Shown here one piece after another: positions 9,439-21,328 of a stretch of 64,000 nt of DNA. The notes beneath the pieces are model-generated. The model ran no database searches, was not told where the DNA came from, and was given only the letters and a program-made list of their open reading frames with translations. The DNA is from Nipponacmea schrenckii (lineage: Eukaryota > Mollusca > Gastropoda > Lottiidae). Location of the stretch: positions 30,896,338 through 30,960,337 of the forward strand of contig CM060199.1 of the NCBI GenBank assembly GCA_030562195.1, written 5' to 3'. Within the stretch, counting starts at the first letter, position 1, and every line of letters begins with the position of its first letter. The position numbers and the translations under genes were made by a program.

Positions 9439-12400
9439 ATGCAAAATGTTATGTATCTTGCGTTTTTGTTAGCGTTTAAAGCTATAACGCTCATTGATGC
9501 CGACGGTAAGTATGGAACCTTCTTGTAAGACGGTAGATAATTATATTTGTTATTCTCTGTAGAGAAGTCTGCAAAACTGTAGGGGGTTGATATATAATTT
9601 TGTAATAACTAATAATACATGAACTATGACGGTAAGTATGGAACCTTCTTGTAACACGGTAGATAATTATATTTGTTATTGTCTGTAGAGAAGTCTGCAA
9701 AACTGTAGGGGGTTGATATATAATTTGTAATAACTAATAATACATGAACTATGACGGTAAGTATGGAACCTTCTTGTAACACGGTCGATAATTATATTTG
9801 TTATTCTCTGTATAGAAGTCTTCAAAACTGTAGGGGGTTAATATATAATTTGTAATAACTAATAATACATGAACTATGACGGTAAGTATGGAACCTTCTT
9901 GTAACACGGTAGATAATTATATTTGTTATTCTCTGTATAGAAGTCTTCAAAACTGTAGGGGGTTGATATATAATTTGTAATAACTAAAAATACATGAACT
10001 ATGACGGTAAGTATGGAACCTTCTTGTAACACGGTAGATAATTATATTTGTTATTCTCTGTATAGAAGTCTTCAAAACTGTAGGGGGTTAATATATAATT
10101 TGTAATAACTAATAATACATGAACTATGACTTTGACTACCGAGAGGACTACACTAAATAGACACAAATATTTCCGTGACGACTCCGGCGTTGATTTTAGA
10201 ACGGAAACGTTTGACGAATAAAGGTAATCGTTTGAAATGTACCTTATTTCAAAGCTGTTTGTGATAGAATACTTCTAAAGGAGTAACTCTATACAAATTT
10301 TAGTAGACAATATAAATTAGTTACAATACACGTTTATTCGGTCTGATTAATAGCTACATTTTTCACAAATCTTGTTTTAGCATTATTTATACATTGTCTT
10401 ATAGATGTGAATACATATATAATTCTGTTTGAATTGTTTATCTAAGTTTATAAGAACTAGATGCTGTTTGTAATATAATACTTTAAACTTCAAGCACAAA
10501 ACAAACGATTTCATAGTTTGCATTTTAACTAAAAGCCGCTGAAAGAATACCGGGCAAAAGGTATTAAAGTACGAAAGGGCCTTAAAGCTATTGGGCAAAA
10601 TGCAAAGTACTGTACTAAGCTCTAGTCTATACTTGGAACACTGGAAAACTTTGCTTCAAGCAGACCAATTCATCGATATAATATGGTTTTGAAGCATCAT
10701 CTGGCTTTTTAGGATCGTTGAAATATAATTTGGACATTACCAACTAGATCTACCTCTAGATATTGCTTTCTGGGTGGCAGTATTTCCCATTGACATTGTG
10801 GGTGCAAAAGAAGCTGTAATTTTCTATCGATTTTAATGAAACTTAGTTTGAGCATTGGAATTGATAAGGCGGCTGTTAAGTTCGACTTTGACATTTTCGA
10901 TAAAGCTGCAATTTTCAATGAATTTTGATAAACATGATGAGAGCATTGCCATTGATAACACATTTCAATATTTTTTTTTTTTTTGTAGTTGTTGCCCCAT
11001 ATATTGTTCAAATTTAACGCTACCTTATTGAAACTTGTAATCATTTTATATAAATTTATTACCCCAGAAAAGTAGTGTTTGACTACGGTTGAATGCTACT
11101 AGATGGCGTCTGCTTGGCAAGCTATCTTCTATTCATTATTGTAGAATGCAACACTTTTCCTAACATCACAAATGCTGATTTTAATAAAATTGAGGGCTGT
11201 GGTATCATTAAGATCACTTGTAGAAAGGGTTTTCGCATGATGACCAGTGCCAGATGTATAGGCTACACATGGTGGTATAAGAAACCAATCTGTATACCAG
11301 GTAAGTTCATGTGATTTATCTTTTTCATCAAGGCTTATCGTTATCAAATTGTCTAAACTGGTACAATAATGACTAATTTTCAGAAAATTTGGTATGAATC
11401 TATCACATAAGCCTAATAGTTAGTTTTGAATCTTAATGGTTTGCAAACATTCGTAAAAAAGTGATCAGAAATGGTTTATCATAAACATTACAATTTTTTT
11501 AAACCTCATGTTGTGTAAACCACGTTTGATATGTTAAAATGAGTATCCAAATTACTTGATATCAATATGAATTGATTTAGATAAATGTTTAGCTGAACCT
11601 AACATCACGAATGGGGATCTTGACACTGAAATAACATCCAGGCATATCGACATTGAATACAATTATACATGTCGTCCAAGATTTAGGAAAAATGGAGATG
11701 GAGGAACTTTGAGATGTAATGCTAGTGGAGAATGGGAGATTGATGTACTATGTGAAGGTAAGAAAGGGAGGCTAATATAACATGTGAGGTTAAGAATGAG
11801 TTTGAAATTGTAACTGAACGGATTTAAACCAAATCAACTCGCAATTGCAGATAATTATGTCCCATCATATTCTGAAGGTTTCAACTAATACTACTTTTTG
11901 ATAATGCAAACATGACATATTAAATATATGTAAAATTAGCTAAATAAAACCTAAACTTAAAATGAATCGTGACTAACCTCAACTTTTTTAAAACGAAGGC
12001 TCATTGTTACTTAGATGTAAATATTGGCTCAATAGTGGCCCATTTTCCTCATTAACATTGATGTGAATCTACCTGGGAAAATCTTTTTCGGTCAATCATT
12101 ACCAATAAACTTTTAAAAACTGAATATTTTGTGTTTAACCACTTGAGATTGTGCATGTATAATTTGTTCTCAGTTCCCCTAAACCCCTATTTCTATTTTC
12201 CAAGGATTTTAAATCATCCCATGGGAATTGCATAATTTATGGACCCCAGTTGTGAAGAACTTATCTCAACAACCTTATTGATTCATTTTGAAATGTTTAG
12301 TTTGCTATTTTAGCGCTTTTGATAATTAGAATGGTGAGAAATTAATTTAGGCCTTCGCTTTTATATGATTTGAAAAATTTCCATTATTAACCAATCCGGT

Positions 12401-15400
12401 AGTTGTTGTGTACGAGTAGCCAATAACTTTAAATAAATATGAATTGATTTAGCTCAATGTCCAGCCGAAGTCACTATCCCCAATGGAGATCTGGACACTA
12501 ATATAACAGCTAGATGTGAAGGCAGTGAATACAATTATACATGTCGTCCAAGATTTTTGAAAAATGGAGATGGGGGAACTTTGAGATGTAATGCTAGTGG
12601 ACAATGGGAGTTTGATGTAGTATGTGAAGGTAAGAATGGGGAGGCTATTATATAATGATTCATGATTAATTTTTTATTTCAGTTTGCTAAATAGCGCTTT
12701 TGTGAGTAATGTGGTTAATTTACCCCTTTCAATTTGTACCAACCGCAAAGTGTTGTGTACAAGTATTCTCATTACTTTATTAGCGTGAAGATAAAATTTT
12801 AGTCCTCAAGAATGTTCAATATGAATATATATTCATCAGTGAACTTACCTGGTGTCAGAAAGGGACATAATCGCTTAAAATCTGGAAAACTCACAATATC
12901 AAATGAATCTTTACGGATACTTACTCAATTTCTTGGATATTTAATTATCTTTTTATGTCATTTATGGCAGCAGGTATATTTACTGATGAATATATAGAGC
13001 TCTTATTGGCCAAGTTTGAAATTTTCAAATTTTATGTTCATTGTTTAAGCTCAATGTCCAGCCGAAGCCACTATTCCCAATGGAGATCTTGACACAAATA
13101 TAACAGCTAGATGTGAAGGCAGTGAATACAATTATACATGTCGTCCAGAATTTGTTCAAAATGGAGCTGGAGGAACTCTGAGATGTAATGCTAGTGGACA
13201 ATGGGAGTTTGATGTACCATGTGAAGGTAAGATAGGATCTTTAGATAATGGCTTCTATACACCAACAAAAATAATATTAAACCCTCCCTATAATTGAAAT
13301 ACTCGTGACTTGAAAATTCAATTTTTCACCCTTTTTGTACCATTATGTAATATAACCATTAAGATGAACGTACTGTAGTTCGTCCTGTAATTCTTATTCA
13401 TTGACATGTTGGAGAATCCCTATGACTTTTTGATGATTTCTGGAAATGAAAATGAAATAATACAGTTTTATGTCTTAATCTTCTGCACCCAAGAGGCTAA
13501 TGAAGACGGACGTAGTCATGCTCTGTGCATTGGGGACAGCGCCATTGGCCTCTTCTTTTTGCGATATTCGTTAAGAGACCTTTAAAGTCCTTTTCGAACG
13601 ACTATGTCATCCCCTCCGACATGCATCACTGACAGGGAAATTTGAATTGAAAAGTCTTATAGTTCATCTCGGCTTTTACCCAGATATACCCTGAACCGCC
13701 AGGTAAGCGAGCAGCCATTTAACTCACTAAGGTACCGCGGTTCCCTACGTGGTTTCTGGAGGTGAAATTCAAATCATATTTTTTTTGAAGATATATCAGC
13801 TATACTGCAATGAAATAAAACGCGAAATGGATTATATATCAAATTTATAGACTATTCCTTCAAAGAATATTAAAGAAAGGAAAAATAGTGTTTTTCTTGA
13901 TTGATGCTAATGTTCAAAATAGCATTTAAACGCCAGACTAAAAAATTTATAGTGCCTAGTGTATTAATTATCTGCAATAACTAGCGTGTAGTTAGTGCAT
14001 GAATGTAAAGAATTTGCCCAACTGGAAATTACACGCTTAGCTTACAGATCTATTTGTAAACATATGTTGATCTCAATTTTGTACCCGCCTCTTTAGTAAC
14101 CTTTTTTACTTTATTTCGATTAATTTGAAAATAAAGGTTGACAATTTAATTGTAAACAAGTTTCTAATTTCGAAGTGTTGATATCACTTGCGGTTATGAA
14201 TTCATTCGTGTGCAAACTTGAAATTTCAATTTCCAGCAATTTTGAATTTCAAATTCGTTTTTGCAATACGATGGAATTGTTAAATAAACAATAAGTAAGT
14301 TATCAAAAATCTTGAAATTCCTTGCTTATCTTTAAAGCATTCTTTGGGATTAGGAGATAATCGGATTTGCGTAATGTTGATATCTATTGGTGACAGTCGG
14401 GTCTGAGACAATCGTTTTTTTATTTTTTTTATTTTATTTTTATCGTTAATTATTTCCAGTATAGCCAAAGTATCAAGACTAATATCTCTTGACCTTTGTT
14501 GACCTTGTGCATAAAAGTTGTGGCTGGTTACAAGATCTATCCACTAATTTCTTAATTTCAATTACAATGTTAACTTGTTATAACACCACTTGAAAATTGC
14601 AATTATATACATTAAAGAGCTGTCACGTGACCTAATTATCATACGCAAACATTTTCCTTATTAAAGACCTATTCATTCTAATGTTGTGTAATACTTGATA
14701 TTTTGACTCAATTTTCAAATTGTGAACGTTCATAAGCCTTATATATTTTTCGATGACCAATTGAACTGAACTAACGTCATTGTGCTTTACCAGATTTATT
14801 TCCGTTATACACTTATTTGAAAATCGACTTTTATTACCGCAACAGGCTATCGACCTAGGGTAGAGTGAGGGATTGTAAGTGTTCGGTCGTTCGAATAAAT
14901 GCTTATTTTTTACAACTAAACATTAAATGTTTTATCGACTATCGAAGCTTTTCTTTTTGGTATAACCCCATGACTTCTGACCCAGAACCATTCCCACGGC
15001 TTCTATCAGTAAAAGTTAACATTCAAATTATTATTTTTATTGATTTTCTCAATTGTGTTCACATTTATTGTATTGTTTCAATTCCAGACTGTTTTATTCG
15101 AAATCAAAATTTCGATGTCGAATGTAATGGTATAAATGTCCAAACAGAAGCTGATTGTCAGCAAGAATGTGACAACGATATAAACTGTAAAGCTCAATTA
15201 TTTGTAAGTGGTCGACAACCAAACTGTTATCTATGTACCGATCCAGTAGTTGGCCTTTCATTCAATGCATCTTTCTCCGAATGTTTGAGTGAATGTGGGC
15301 AATCACAAAGCTGTGTAACTGTCTTAGGCGTTGATTTTGGTTTTGTCACTCTATGTGCATTGTTTAATGATACTTTTGAAGCGCTACCGTCCTATGATCA

Positions 15401-15488
15401 AATTACGGAAATGCCGCTTTTTATTACATCTCCCCCACAATTATTTGCAGAAAAAAATACATGTCCATCTCTTTTTTTGGGAAATTAA
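9439..15488 (+). CDS. secreted protein with four sushi domains and PAN-like C-terminus
   Basis: Six exons: 9439-9505, 11145-11300, 11581-11757, 12453-12629, 13050-13226, 15088-15488. They total 1155 nt (384 residues), and every intron is GT-AG in phase 1. Residues 1-19 form a signal peptide (MQNVMYLAFLLAF…). Exons 2-5 each encode one sushi/CCP module, at about residues 23-75, 75-133, 134-192 and 193-251, with the canonical cysteines and late Trp. Modules 1, 3 and 4 carry an additional cysteine seven or eight residues before the YTC/ITC cysteine. Residues 252-384 are cysteine-rich (DCFIRNQNF…, ECQQEC-like spacing), resembling a PAN/apple domain. Sushi modules bind proteins or glycans in complement-like and lectin-like secreted factors; an immune or adhesive role is inference. 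Exons 4 and 5 are near-duplicates. The module order is read directly; the PAN label is the weaker call. Confidence 0.8.
9503..10127 (+). repeat. 125-bp minisatellite repeating the exon-1 splice donor
   Basis: Five tandem units (126, 125, 125, 125, 125 bp) start at 9503, 9628, 9753, 9878 and 10003. The first begins inside the last codons of exon 1, and each later unit also starts GACGGTAAGTATGG, so the 5' splice site of the signal-peptide exon is present five times. Splicing from units 2-5 would include a TAA shortly after the real donor and truncate the protein after the signal peptide. Confidence 0.9.
12870..13045 (+). repeat. intron repeat (TTATTGGCCAAGTT family)
   Basis: The segment from CTTAAAATCTGGAAAACTCA to CAAATTTTATGTTCATT recurs, diverged, at about 54985-55195. 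A shorter match (TGGCCAAGTTGAAATGTTAT) lies near 36732-36752. This copy ends directly at the splice acceptor of sushi exon 5, so repeat-derived sequence supplies that acceptor region. Confidence 0.6.
13230..15080. other. long last intron of the sushi gene
   Basis: No further sushi-like exon was found. The part at 13490-13760 is distinctly less AT-rich than its surroundings (for example AACCGCCAGGTAAGCGAGCA, GTACCGCGGTTCCC) and may be a foreign insertion. I could not classify it as a SINE or tRNA. Confidence 0.4.
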
Positions 15489-15953
15489 ATAGAAAAGATA
15501 GAGCATTACTAGTATATAATTTCTTTAATATAATATTATAGACTATGTTATAGTTCTTTTGAATATTACATTATGAATTCTATCTTTAATAATGGAAGGT
15601 TTGAACTGATGTTGTTTTATTTTAATGTGGTGTGATATGTGGCTATAATTCACGGTAATTTTTATATATACAGTTATATAAGGGTTTTTATTGATGATGT
15701 GTTATTTTCATATTGCATTTAAAGGTGGTAATATATACTATATAATTTGGTAATTAAACTAATAAGTTCTATATTTGATTATTGAAGGGTTATATTGATG
15801 GTCTTTTATTAATATCATGTTATTAGTAGGTATGTATCATGGTAATTTAACTACTAGAGACCTTTATTGTGATATGTGAAGGCTTATATTATGTTGTGTT
15901 ATTTACTGTTATATTATTGGTGTGTTTACATTGTGATTATTGACAACAATAAA
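15489..15953 (+). terminator. 3' UTR and poly(A) signal of the sushi gene
   Basis: AATAAA at 15948-15953 is the first convincing poly(A) signal after the stop at 15486-15488, giving a ~465-bp 3' UTR. The UTR is a string of diverged AT-rich repeats around TTATTGATG and TATTATATTATTGG motifs. Confidence 0.5.
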
Positions 15954-16812
15954 ATAGAAATACCATGGGTATTCATATTCATAGAAAAATCGTAAAATAC
16001 AATCTTTCGAATACTCGCAGCAAGTGTCAACAAAATCCATTGAAAATTGTAGCTTCTAGTGCAGCCACAGTAAAAGGTTTGATGCGATTTTACAAAGTCA
16101 GGGGTAAAAACTCAAATCAGGGTCAAGGAACTTAATAGTTTTCTGATGCCTAATTTTCAAACCTTTCAATCTTTCTTTAATAATTTCAATTTTATTCTAT
16201 GTGAATCAGTCTGATTTTAGAGAACATCATTCTTTCACGGCACTAATTTCATTCACTGATAATTGGCTCGAGCTTTAGACCAAGGAAAATTAACATTCCA
16301 CCCCTGCTGGAATATTTGATGACGACACTGCAATACATTTGTCCGATAAAAATAGGGATTGCAAAGGTGACTTCAGGAGGATTGAAATAATATTAACCAA
16401 TGGTGCTTTGACAATGGTATGATAATAAATACAAAGAAAACCAAAGGTATGTTAATAAAATTATGAACACAGTGGAGTTTCAATTTAATGAAATCCAATT
16501 GAAATAATGAGTACATTTTGCATACACACAATTCACTTGCACAAATGGGGCCCAAATGGACATTGTCATCAGTAGTTGTCATCATAACCGCTGTTGGTGT
16601 TGGTCAGAGAGAGATCAGAGTTTGGAGGATAGGGAGTTCTGACCAGACTAGAATGTTGTGGATATGAATTATATGTAATAGATCTACCATTATTTAGAAG
16701 TTTTTAAATGTTTAAATATAGTTGCCGATGTACCTGTGTTGCGTATTGTAAAGATGATCCTTGAGAGACCCCCGTCAACACGAGCACAAATGTTACAACA
16801 AATGTGGACCGT
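15954..16812. other. intergenic region
   Basis: No coding sequence or structured repeat recognised between the poly(A) signal and the dispersed element that follows. Confidence 0.4.
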
Positions 16813-17086
16813 ATATTGCCAAAACCCATGTTCGTCGGTCAAAGCCTATCTTCGTCCTTCCGTCCACAATTGCTCGTAAACACCCCGGAAGACACATTTC
16901 TTGTTAGATTTATGAGTTATTACCGTTGTTTTTTAAATGCTTGTAAACACTCTGAACTGTGCAATTCATGACAGATTTGGGTAAAACGTTGAGTGTGAAT
17001 GTGTGTAATAACCGAAGGGTGAAGCCTGTTTGTATCTAATATCAGTGGCCAGTGGGCGAATATCACCTTGCCTGGCAAGCTATCTT
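16813..17086 (-). mobile_element. short ATACGCCCAC-family element
   Basis: It reads in reverse relative to the element at 22502. A GTCGGTC…CTTCCGTCCACAATTGCTCG start is followed by two repeat units containing TGAGTTATTACC and CTTGTAAACACTC. The end is AGTGGGCGAATATCACC plus CTTGCCTGGCAAGCTATCTT at 17067-17086. No coding capacity. Confidence 0.65.
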
Positions 17087-17471
17087 AAATATCATATTCG
17101 ATCACCTGCGTCACTGTTAACTTACATATTAGCAGTTTTGAATTGTTACATACACCACAAAATAAAATCGATATTCTTGGATAATATGAGCTCTGATGTG
17201 CTGCAGGGTTGTAAAGTCCGTGTTGCATAAAATCCTTTCATTAGTAAATACCCAAACAATAAAAAAATTGTTACATTTTTTCATTAACCAAATACAAAAA
17301 CAACTACACAAAAATCGTAATATTGAAATCTTTCAATTTTTTTTTACATACTAATCCAATACTTTAAATAAAAAAAATATATTTATCTTTGAAATGTTTC
17401 TAAGAGCATGGAAATTTATAAAGGAAATACTAACTTCTTAAAACATTGTAACATAAACATCGCTTTCAACT

Positions 17472-19074
17472 TTAATAACAGGTTTTGTATGCTAGACATT
17501 CGCAACCACCAGAATACTGGGTTATTCGTTCACGGATAAAACGGAAAAAGTTGTTTCTTTTACACAATGCCCAAACATACCGTGTTCTTGTGTTTCTCGG
17601 TTTGCAGTAATTTCTGAATCTTAAAGAACCGGGTTTGTAGAAAATGTAGTATGGACAACTGTTTCTGCAGGTTTTACATCTAAAATAAACACAAAAACAT
17701 ATCAAAGTAAAACATCGCTGAAAGTGTTACATTGATTTTAATGCGTTGCTTGCTCGTCATTTTAATAAAGATATTTTGCTTAGAACTTTCAGATATACTT
17801 AGAGAAACATTTCTATGATGACTTGATATTTTATGTCAAAATTGAATTTTAAATTTACTCACTTGCATCTAGTTTGATAAACACGTTGCCATTTGGGAAA
17901 AAGAATGTAACATAAGCCATTTCCGTTTGAACTCCAAAATCTTGTGTAAAGTTGTTGATAGGACGGACATAATTCTTGTCCACTTGATGTAGTTGAAAGC
18001 AGTGATGGACATGGACTGTAATAAAAATGGCAAATTAAAGGTACAGCCCTAGTTTGTCACAGCTCAGGATGAAATGTTTTCTCCAATTTCAAGAATGAAT
18101 ATGGGGTAAACTGATTTTAACTGAACAAAACTACTAAAAATAATAGGAAAATCCGACTAATGGGTCGTATATGAAGGACAGTGATTCCAAAATTGTCGAT
18201 AACAATATAATATTGTTGGTAAATTAATTACGAAAATTAAGAATGCCCTCAGAGAAGATTCGGAGAACAAAATTAAGAAAAACTTAGAACTTACTTGGGT
18301 ATCCATGGTAAAATCGGAATGATGATATTTCCGGTTGCTTGACTTAGTGCAATTCTTGCTTCCGCAGCTCCATTGTCTTCCACAGTAGACCTTTTGCTGG
18401 GAGTGAAAAGAAACAAGTTAAATGAAAGGTGAAAAATTAAGTCGTCTATTATTGTATTTGAGTTCCACTTAACCACCTTGTTAGAACGTGTAGCTTGTGT
18501 ATATATGGCTATTTGTATTGACAATTATGAGATGCGGTTCTACAGTTTACAATTCATCAAATAAAATACATTCTTTTTGAGTCAACTTCTCTTTCTTAGT
18601 TAAACCTTTCAGTTAAACGACACATCAACGGATTTAATATTGAAAGAAATACATGTAACTCACGCTTTAGATGCTACACCATTAGCTAAATCTACGTCAT
18701 TCAAGCCAAGAAGTTTAGCGGCCTCATCCTCCGTTAAATCGGCTTCAGATGACTTTTCCACTGCTGCTGATGCAACCAAGTCTTCAGCTGGGGCTTCCTT
18801 CAGTCCATAACAGATAGGGCTAATAGGGATAGGAGATAGGTCACCAATAGCAACTTTCTCTTGGGCATTGCTAGCCACAACGATAACGGCAATCTATCGA
18901 AACAAAACATCGTTGTTAGATTTTGCAATATGAAATATAATTTACCAATCAAGTTATAAATTCACTCTTTTGTAATAGCAAAAAATGTCAAAAACTTGAT
19001 CGGAGCAATCTAATTTTTAAAAAAGCAGTATAACGATTAACAGATTTAATACTTACCAAAAGTATCTTGATCAT
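17472..19074 (-). CDS. secreted cystine-knot proprotein, IL-17-like
   Basis: Five exons on the minus strand: 19074-19057, 18893-18664, 18396-18295, 18015-17863, 17679-17472. They total 711 nt (236 residues), and all phases agree. The first two exons join into a signal peptide (MIKILLIAVIVVASNA). Residues ~20-83 are an acidic Ala/Glu-rich propeptide, followed by Lys84-Arg85, a likely furin-type cleavage site. The mature part has 12 cysteines, including C167-x-C169-x2-C172 and a final GGCECL (C227-x-C229). That layout, and the spacing of Tyr/Val strands between the two C-x-C motifs, resembles invertebrate IL-17 cytokines. Spätzle-like or noggin-like cystine knots are alternatives. A cytokine role is inference; secretion and processing are better supported. 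A TATA box lies 53 bp upstream. Confidence 0.7.
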
Positions 19075-19124
19075 CTTCAATATCAGGTAATTTTATGTAT
19101 TGGAATAACATTGCTGAGAACTAC

Positions 19125-19540
19125 TGTATTTATATAAAAAAAACGGCATCCTTGGAAACCAATCAAAACGCTTGAAATCTCCCACTTAACCTAGTTTGGG
19201 ATCCGGTTCTTTAGAAACTGCAGAATGTGACCTAATTTACCTTTGTGTTTGTGAAGACGCACAAGCGATCATCAAAATAACCCTTTCTTTGTAAAAATGG
19301 GTTAGCGGACTAAACTTCGGGACTTGTAAACACTTGACGTCATAAAAAGTAACTTTGTCATTGTGATTTATATTGACCTTTGAACATAATGCCGTATTCT
19401 TCCCGGTTACCTTTTATTCAATCAATTCGGGAATGCTTTTAAAGGGAGACAGTTTTGGTACATAATAACATCCGCTTGTAACATAGAGTTGATTAGTCGT
19501 ATAGTCTCTTTGTTCTGCATCCTGGTTTTGCTTACGATTT
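19125..19540. repeat. upstream region duplicated at 21650-22020
   Basis: The promoter-proximal sequence of the IL-17-like gene and the segment at about 21650-22020 share ordered blocks: ACGGCATC-CTGGAAA-CAATCA, GAA-CTGCAGA-GT-AC, TTAGCGGACTA, TTATATTGAC, and GTTGA-TAGTCG-ATAGT. The blocks appear in the same order and orientation with many substitutions, so this is an old duplication. Confidence 0.6.
19127..19134 (-). promoter_or_regulatory. TATA box of the IL-17-like gene
   Basis: Read on the minus strand this is TATAAATA, 53 bp upstream of the ATG at 19074, predicting a start site near 19100. A related but altered copy, with the second base of the box changed, lies at about 21650-21660. Confidence 0.6.
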
Positions 19541-21295
19541 AAGGTAAAAGATGTGAGTAAATATACAGTAATGAAGACAGATTCATTTTTGGCAACTTGA
19601 AAAACTCTGCTGAAAACGTGTTCGTTAAAGCGCTGTTTTAAATTATTTTACAATTTTCATTCATGAAATATATGAAGTTATTTTAACATTTATTATGACG
19701 ATAAACTTATCATCTGAATTTCAAAATTGTAGATATAAAAAATAAATTGCCATATTAAGTTATCTGAAATGACATTCTGAATTAGCCATACTTGTAGGGA
19801 TGTAAAATTAATGAAAACCGCAAGAGACAGTCTTTGCAGTTTATTGAAATTAGGTTTTATATTCCTTTCTCTCTATCACTGACCAGATTAATAAAGGTCT
19901 TAGGCTTTTTTCTTGAAAGTTGGAAGGCGAGTTACATGTCATGATGAGGCTTTAACATCGTATGATATTTTCTCTTTTTAAGTAAATAATATAATATTCA
20001 TAAGACGCAATTTCACTCAAGAATAAGTTTCCTTTTTTATCATTTTGAATAAGCCAACAAAATATGTTGACAACAACCTTTATTAGCGATTGTATTGCGT
20101 TTAAGAGACGTAATTACCAAGGGTTTGAGAAAACCTATCGAAGCGTCCAAAAACTCCCCATTTGCAAATTAAGCGAGAAAGATTATCGATATTGAAATCT
20201 AGTGGATAAAAATTAAACTGTAAGTTATTTCTTTTGCAGGTTTATAGTGTTAACAGTTGCAATACTTCACCTATTTTCGTTTATTTTTTATGACGCCTAT
20301 ATTAACACCAAATCTATTGATGGAGACATTCTTTTCTATCATTATAAATATTTTATTGAATGAATATGAATAATAGTCATATCTACCCATTGATCAATAA
20401 ACAAAAATCCTGGTTTATAAGCCCTTACCAATAGTAACTTGAAAATGGTGTCCAAATCGTACTAATAATGTATCGACCTGTTAAACTAAATTTTTCTTTC
20501 AGCCGATGTAATATTTCATTCGTGATTATAGGGGAGTGCCCTGATTTTTTCAAAGATCATCAGAACCTGTATTGCTCGTCAAAAATGTTACATTAACCTA
20601 CGAGTAGATGTAGGTGGTCCGTTTATACTAATTTTACATTGGTTCTCCCTTTTGGGAATAATTTTTCTTTTTAATTTTAATTCAAGATTTTTGACTTGTT
20701 CCCGAAAAAGGGGGATTTGGGAAAGTATTGGACGAAAAGCTAATTAACAAATTACAAAACGTTTTCGACTAAATCGTCGAAATACGTAATAAGTGTTTCA
20801 AATGAGCATAACTAAAATAATTATACAAGGAGCTGAATTTGTCAAAGCTTAATTATTTAAATACTCTAACCAGATCTTTATAATTTCAATATGGGGAGAA
20901 GCCTTCAGATTTGTATTATCAAGCTTAATCACTATCACAAACATCATAATATGACTGATATTGAATAGGGGCCTCGCAGTTTAATGTTCATGTCGGTTTT
21001 ATGGCTTGTATGAATCAGTCTTATATACGAGGGGGTAGACTTGACAGTATAACAATGAATCCCGGTGTCGGGGAGATAGTTGGCGTCAATGTACCTTTTG
21101 GCTTAACGTATAATTGTTTGAGTGGCCCCCAAACTGTAAAGGTCTGTGGCTATATTCTCGCATAGATCGAGATTATGTCTTAAATATCTATGAATTTTAT
21201 TGGTATACTTTCAAACACTACCCTTTTTACCGGTCTGAATTGTATTGGTTTGACATGAAATATAATTTTTCAAAACAAGTGTAGTTTTTTGTTTT

Positions 21296-21328
<33 letters not shown>

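Noticed and set aside
9491..9700. 69-codon minus-strand frame with an internal repeat
   Set aside because: It lies in the splice-donor minisatellite and is a product of the repeat.
13490..13760. Possible tRNA or tRNA-derived SINE in the last sushi intron
   Set aside because: The segment is GC-richer than its surroundings, but I could not fold a cloverleaf or find A and B boxes in the right spacing.
14865..15087. Open frame extending upstream of the last sushi-gene exon
   Set aside because: TTCAATTCCAG at 15077-15087 is a good acceptor and gives the phase needed by the donor at 13227; the upstream text is intron.
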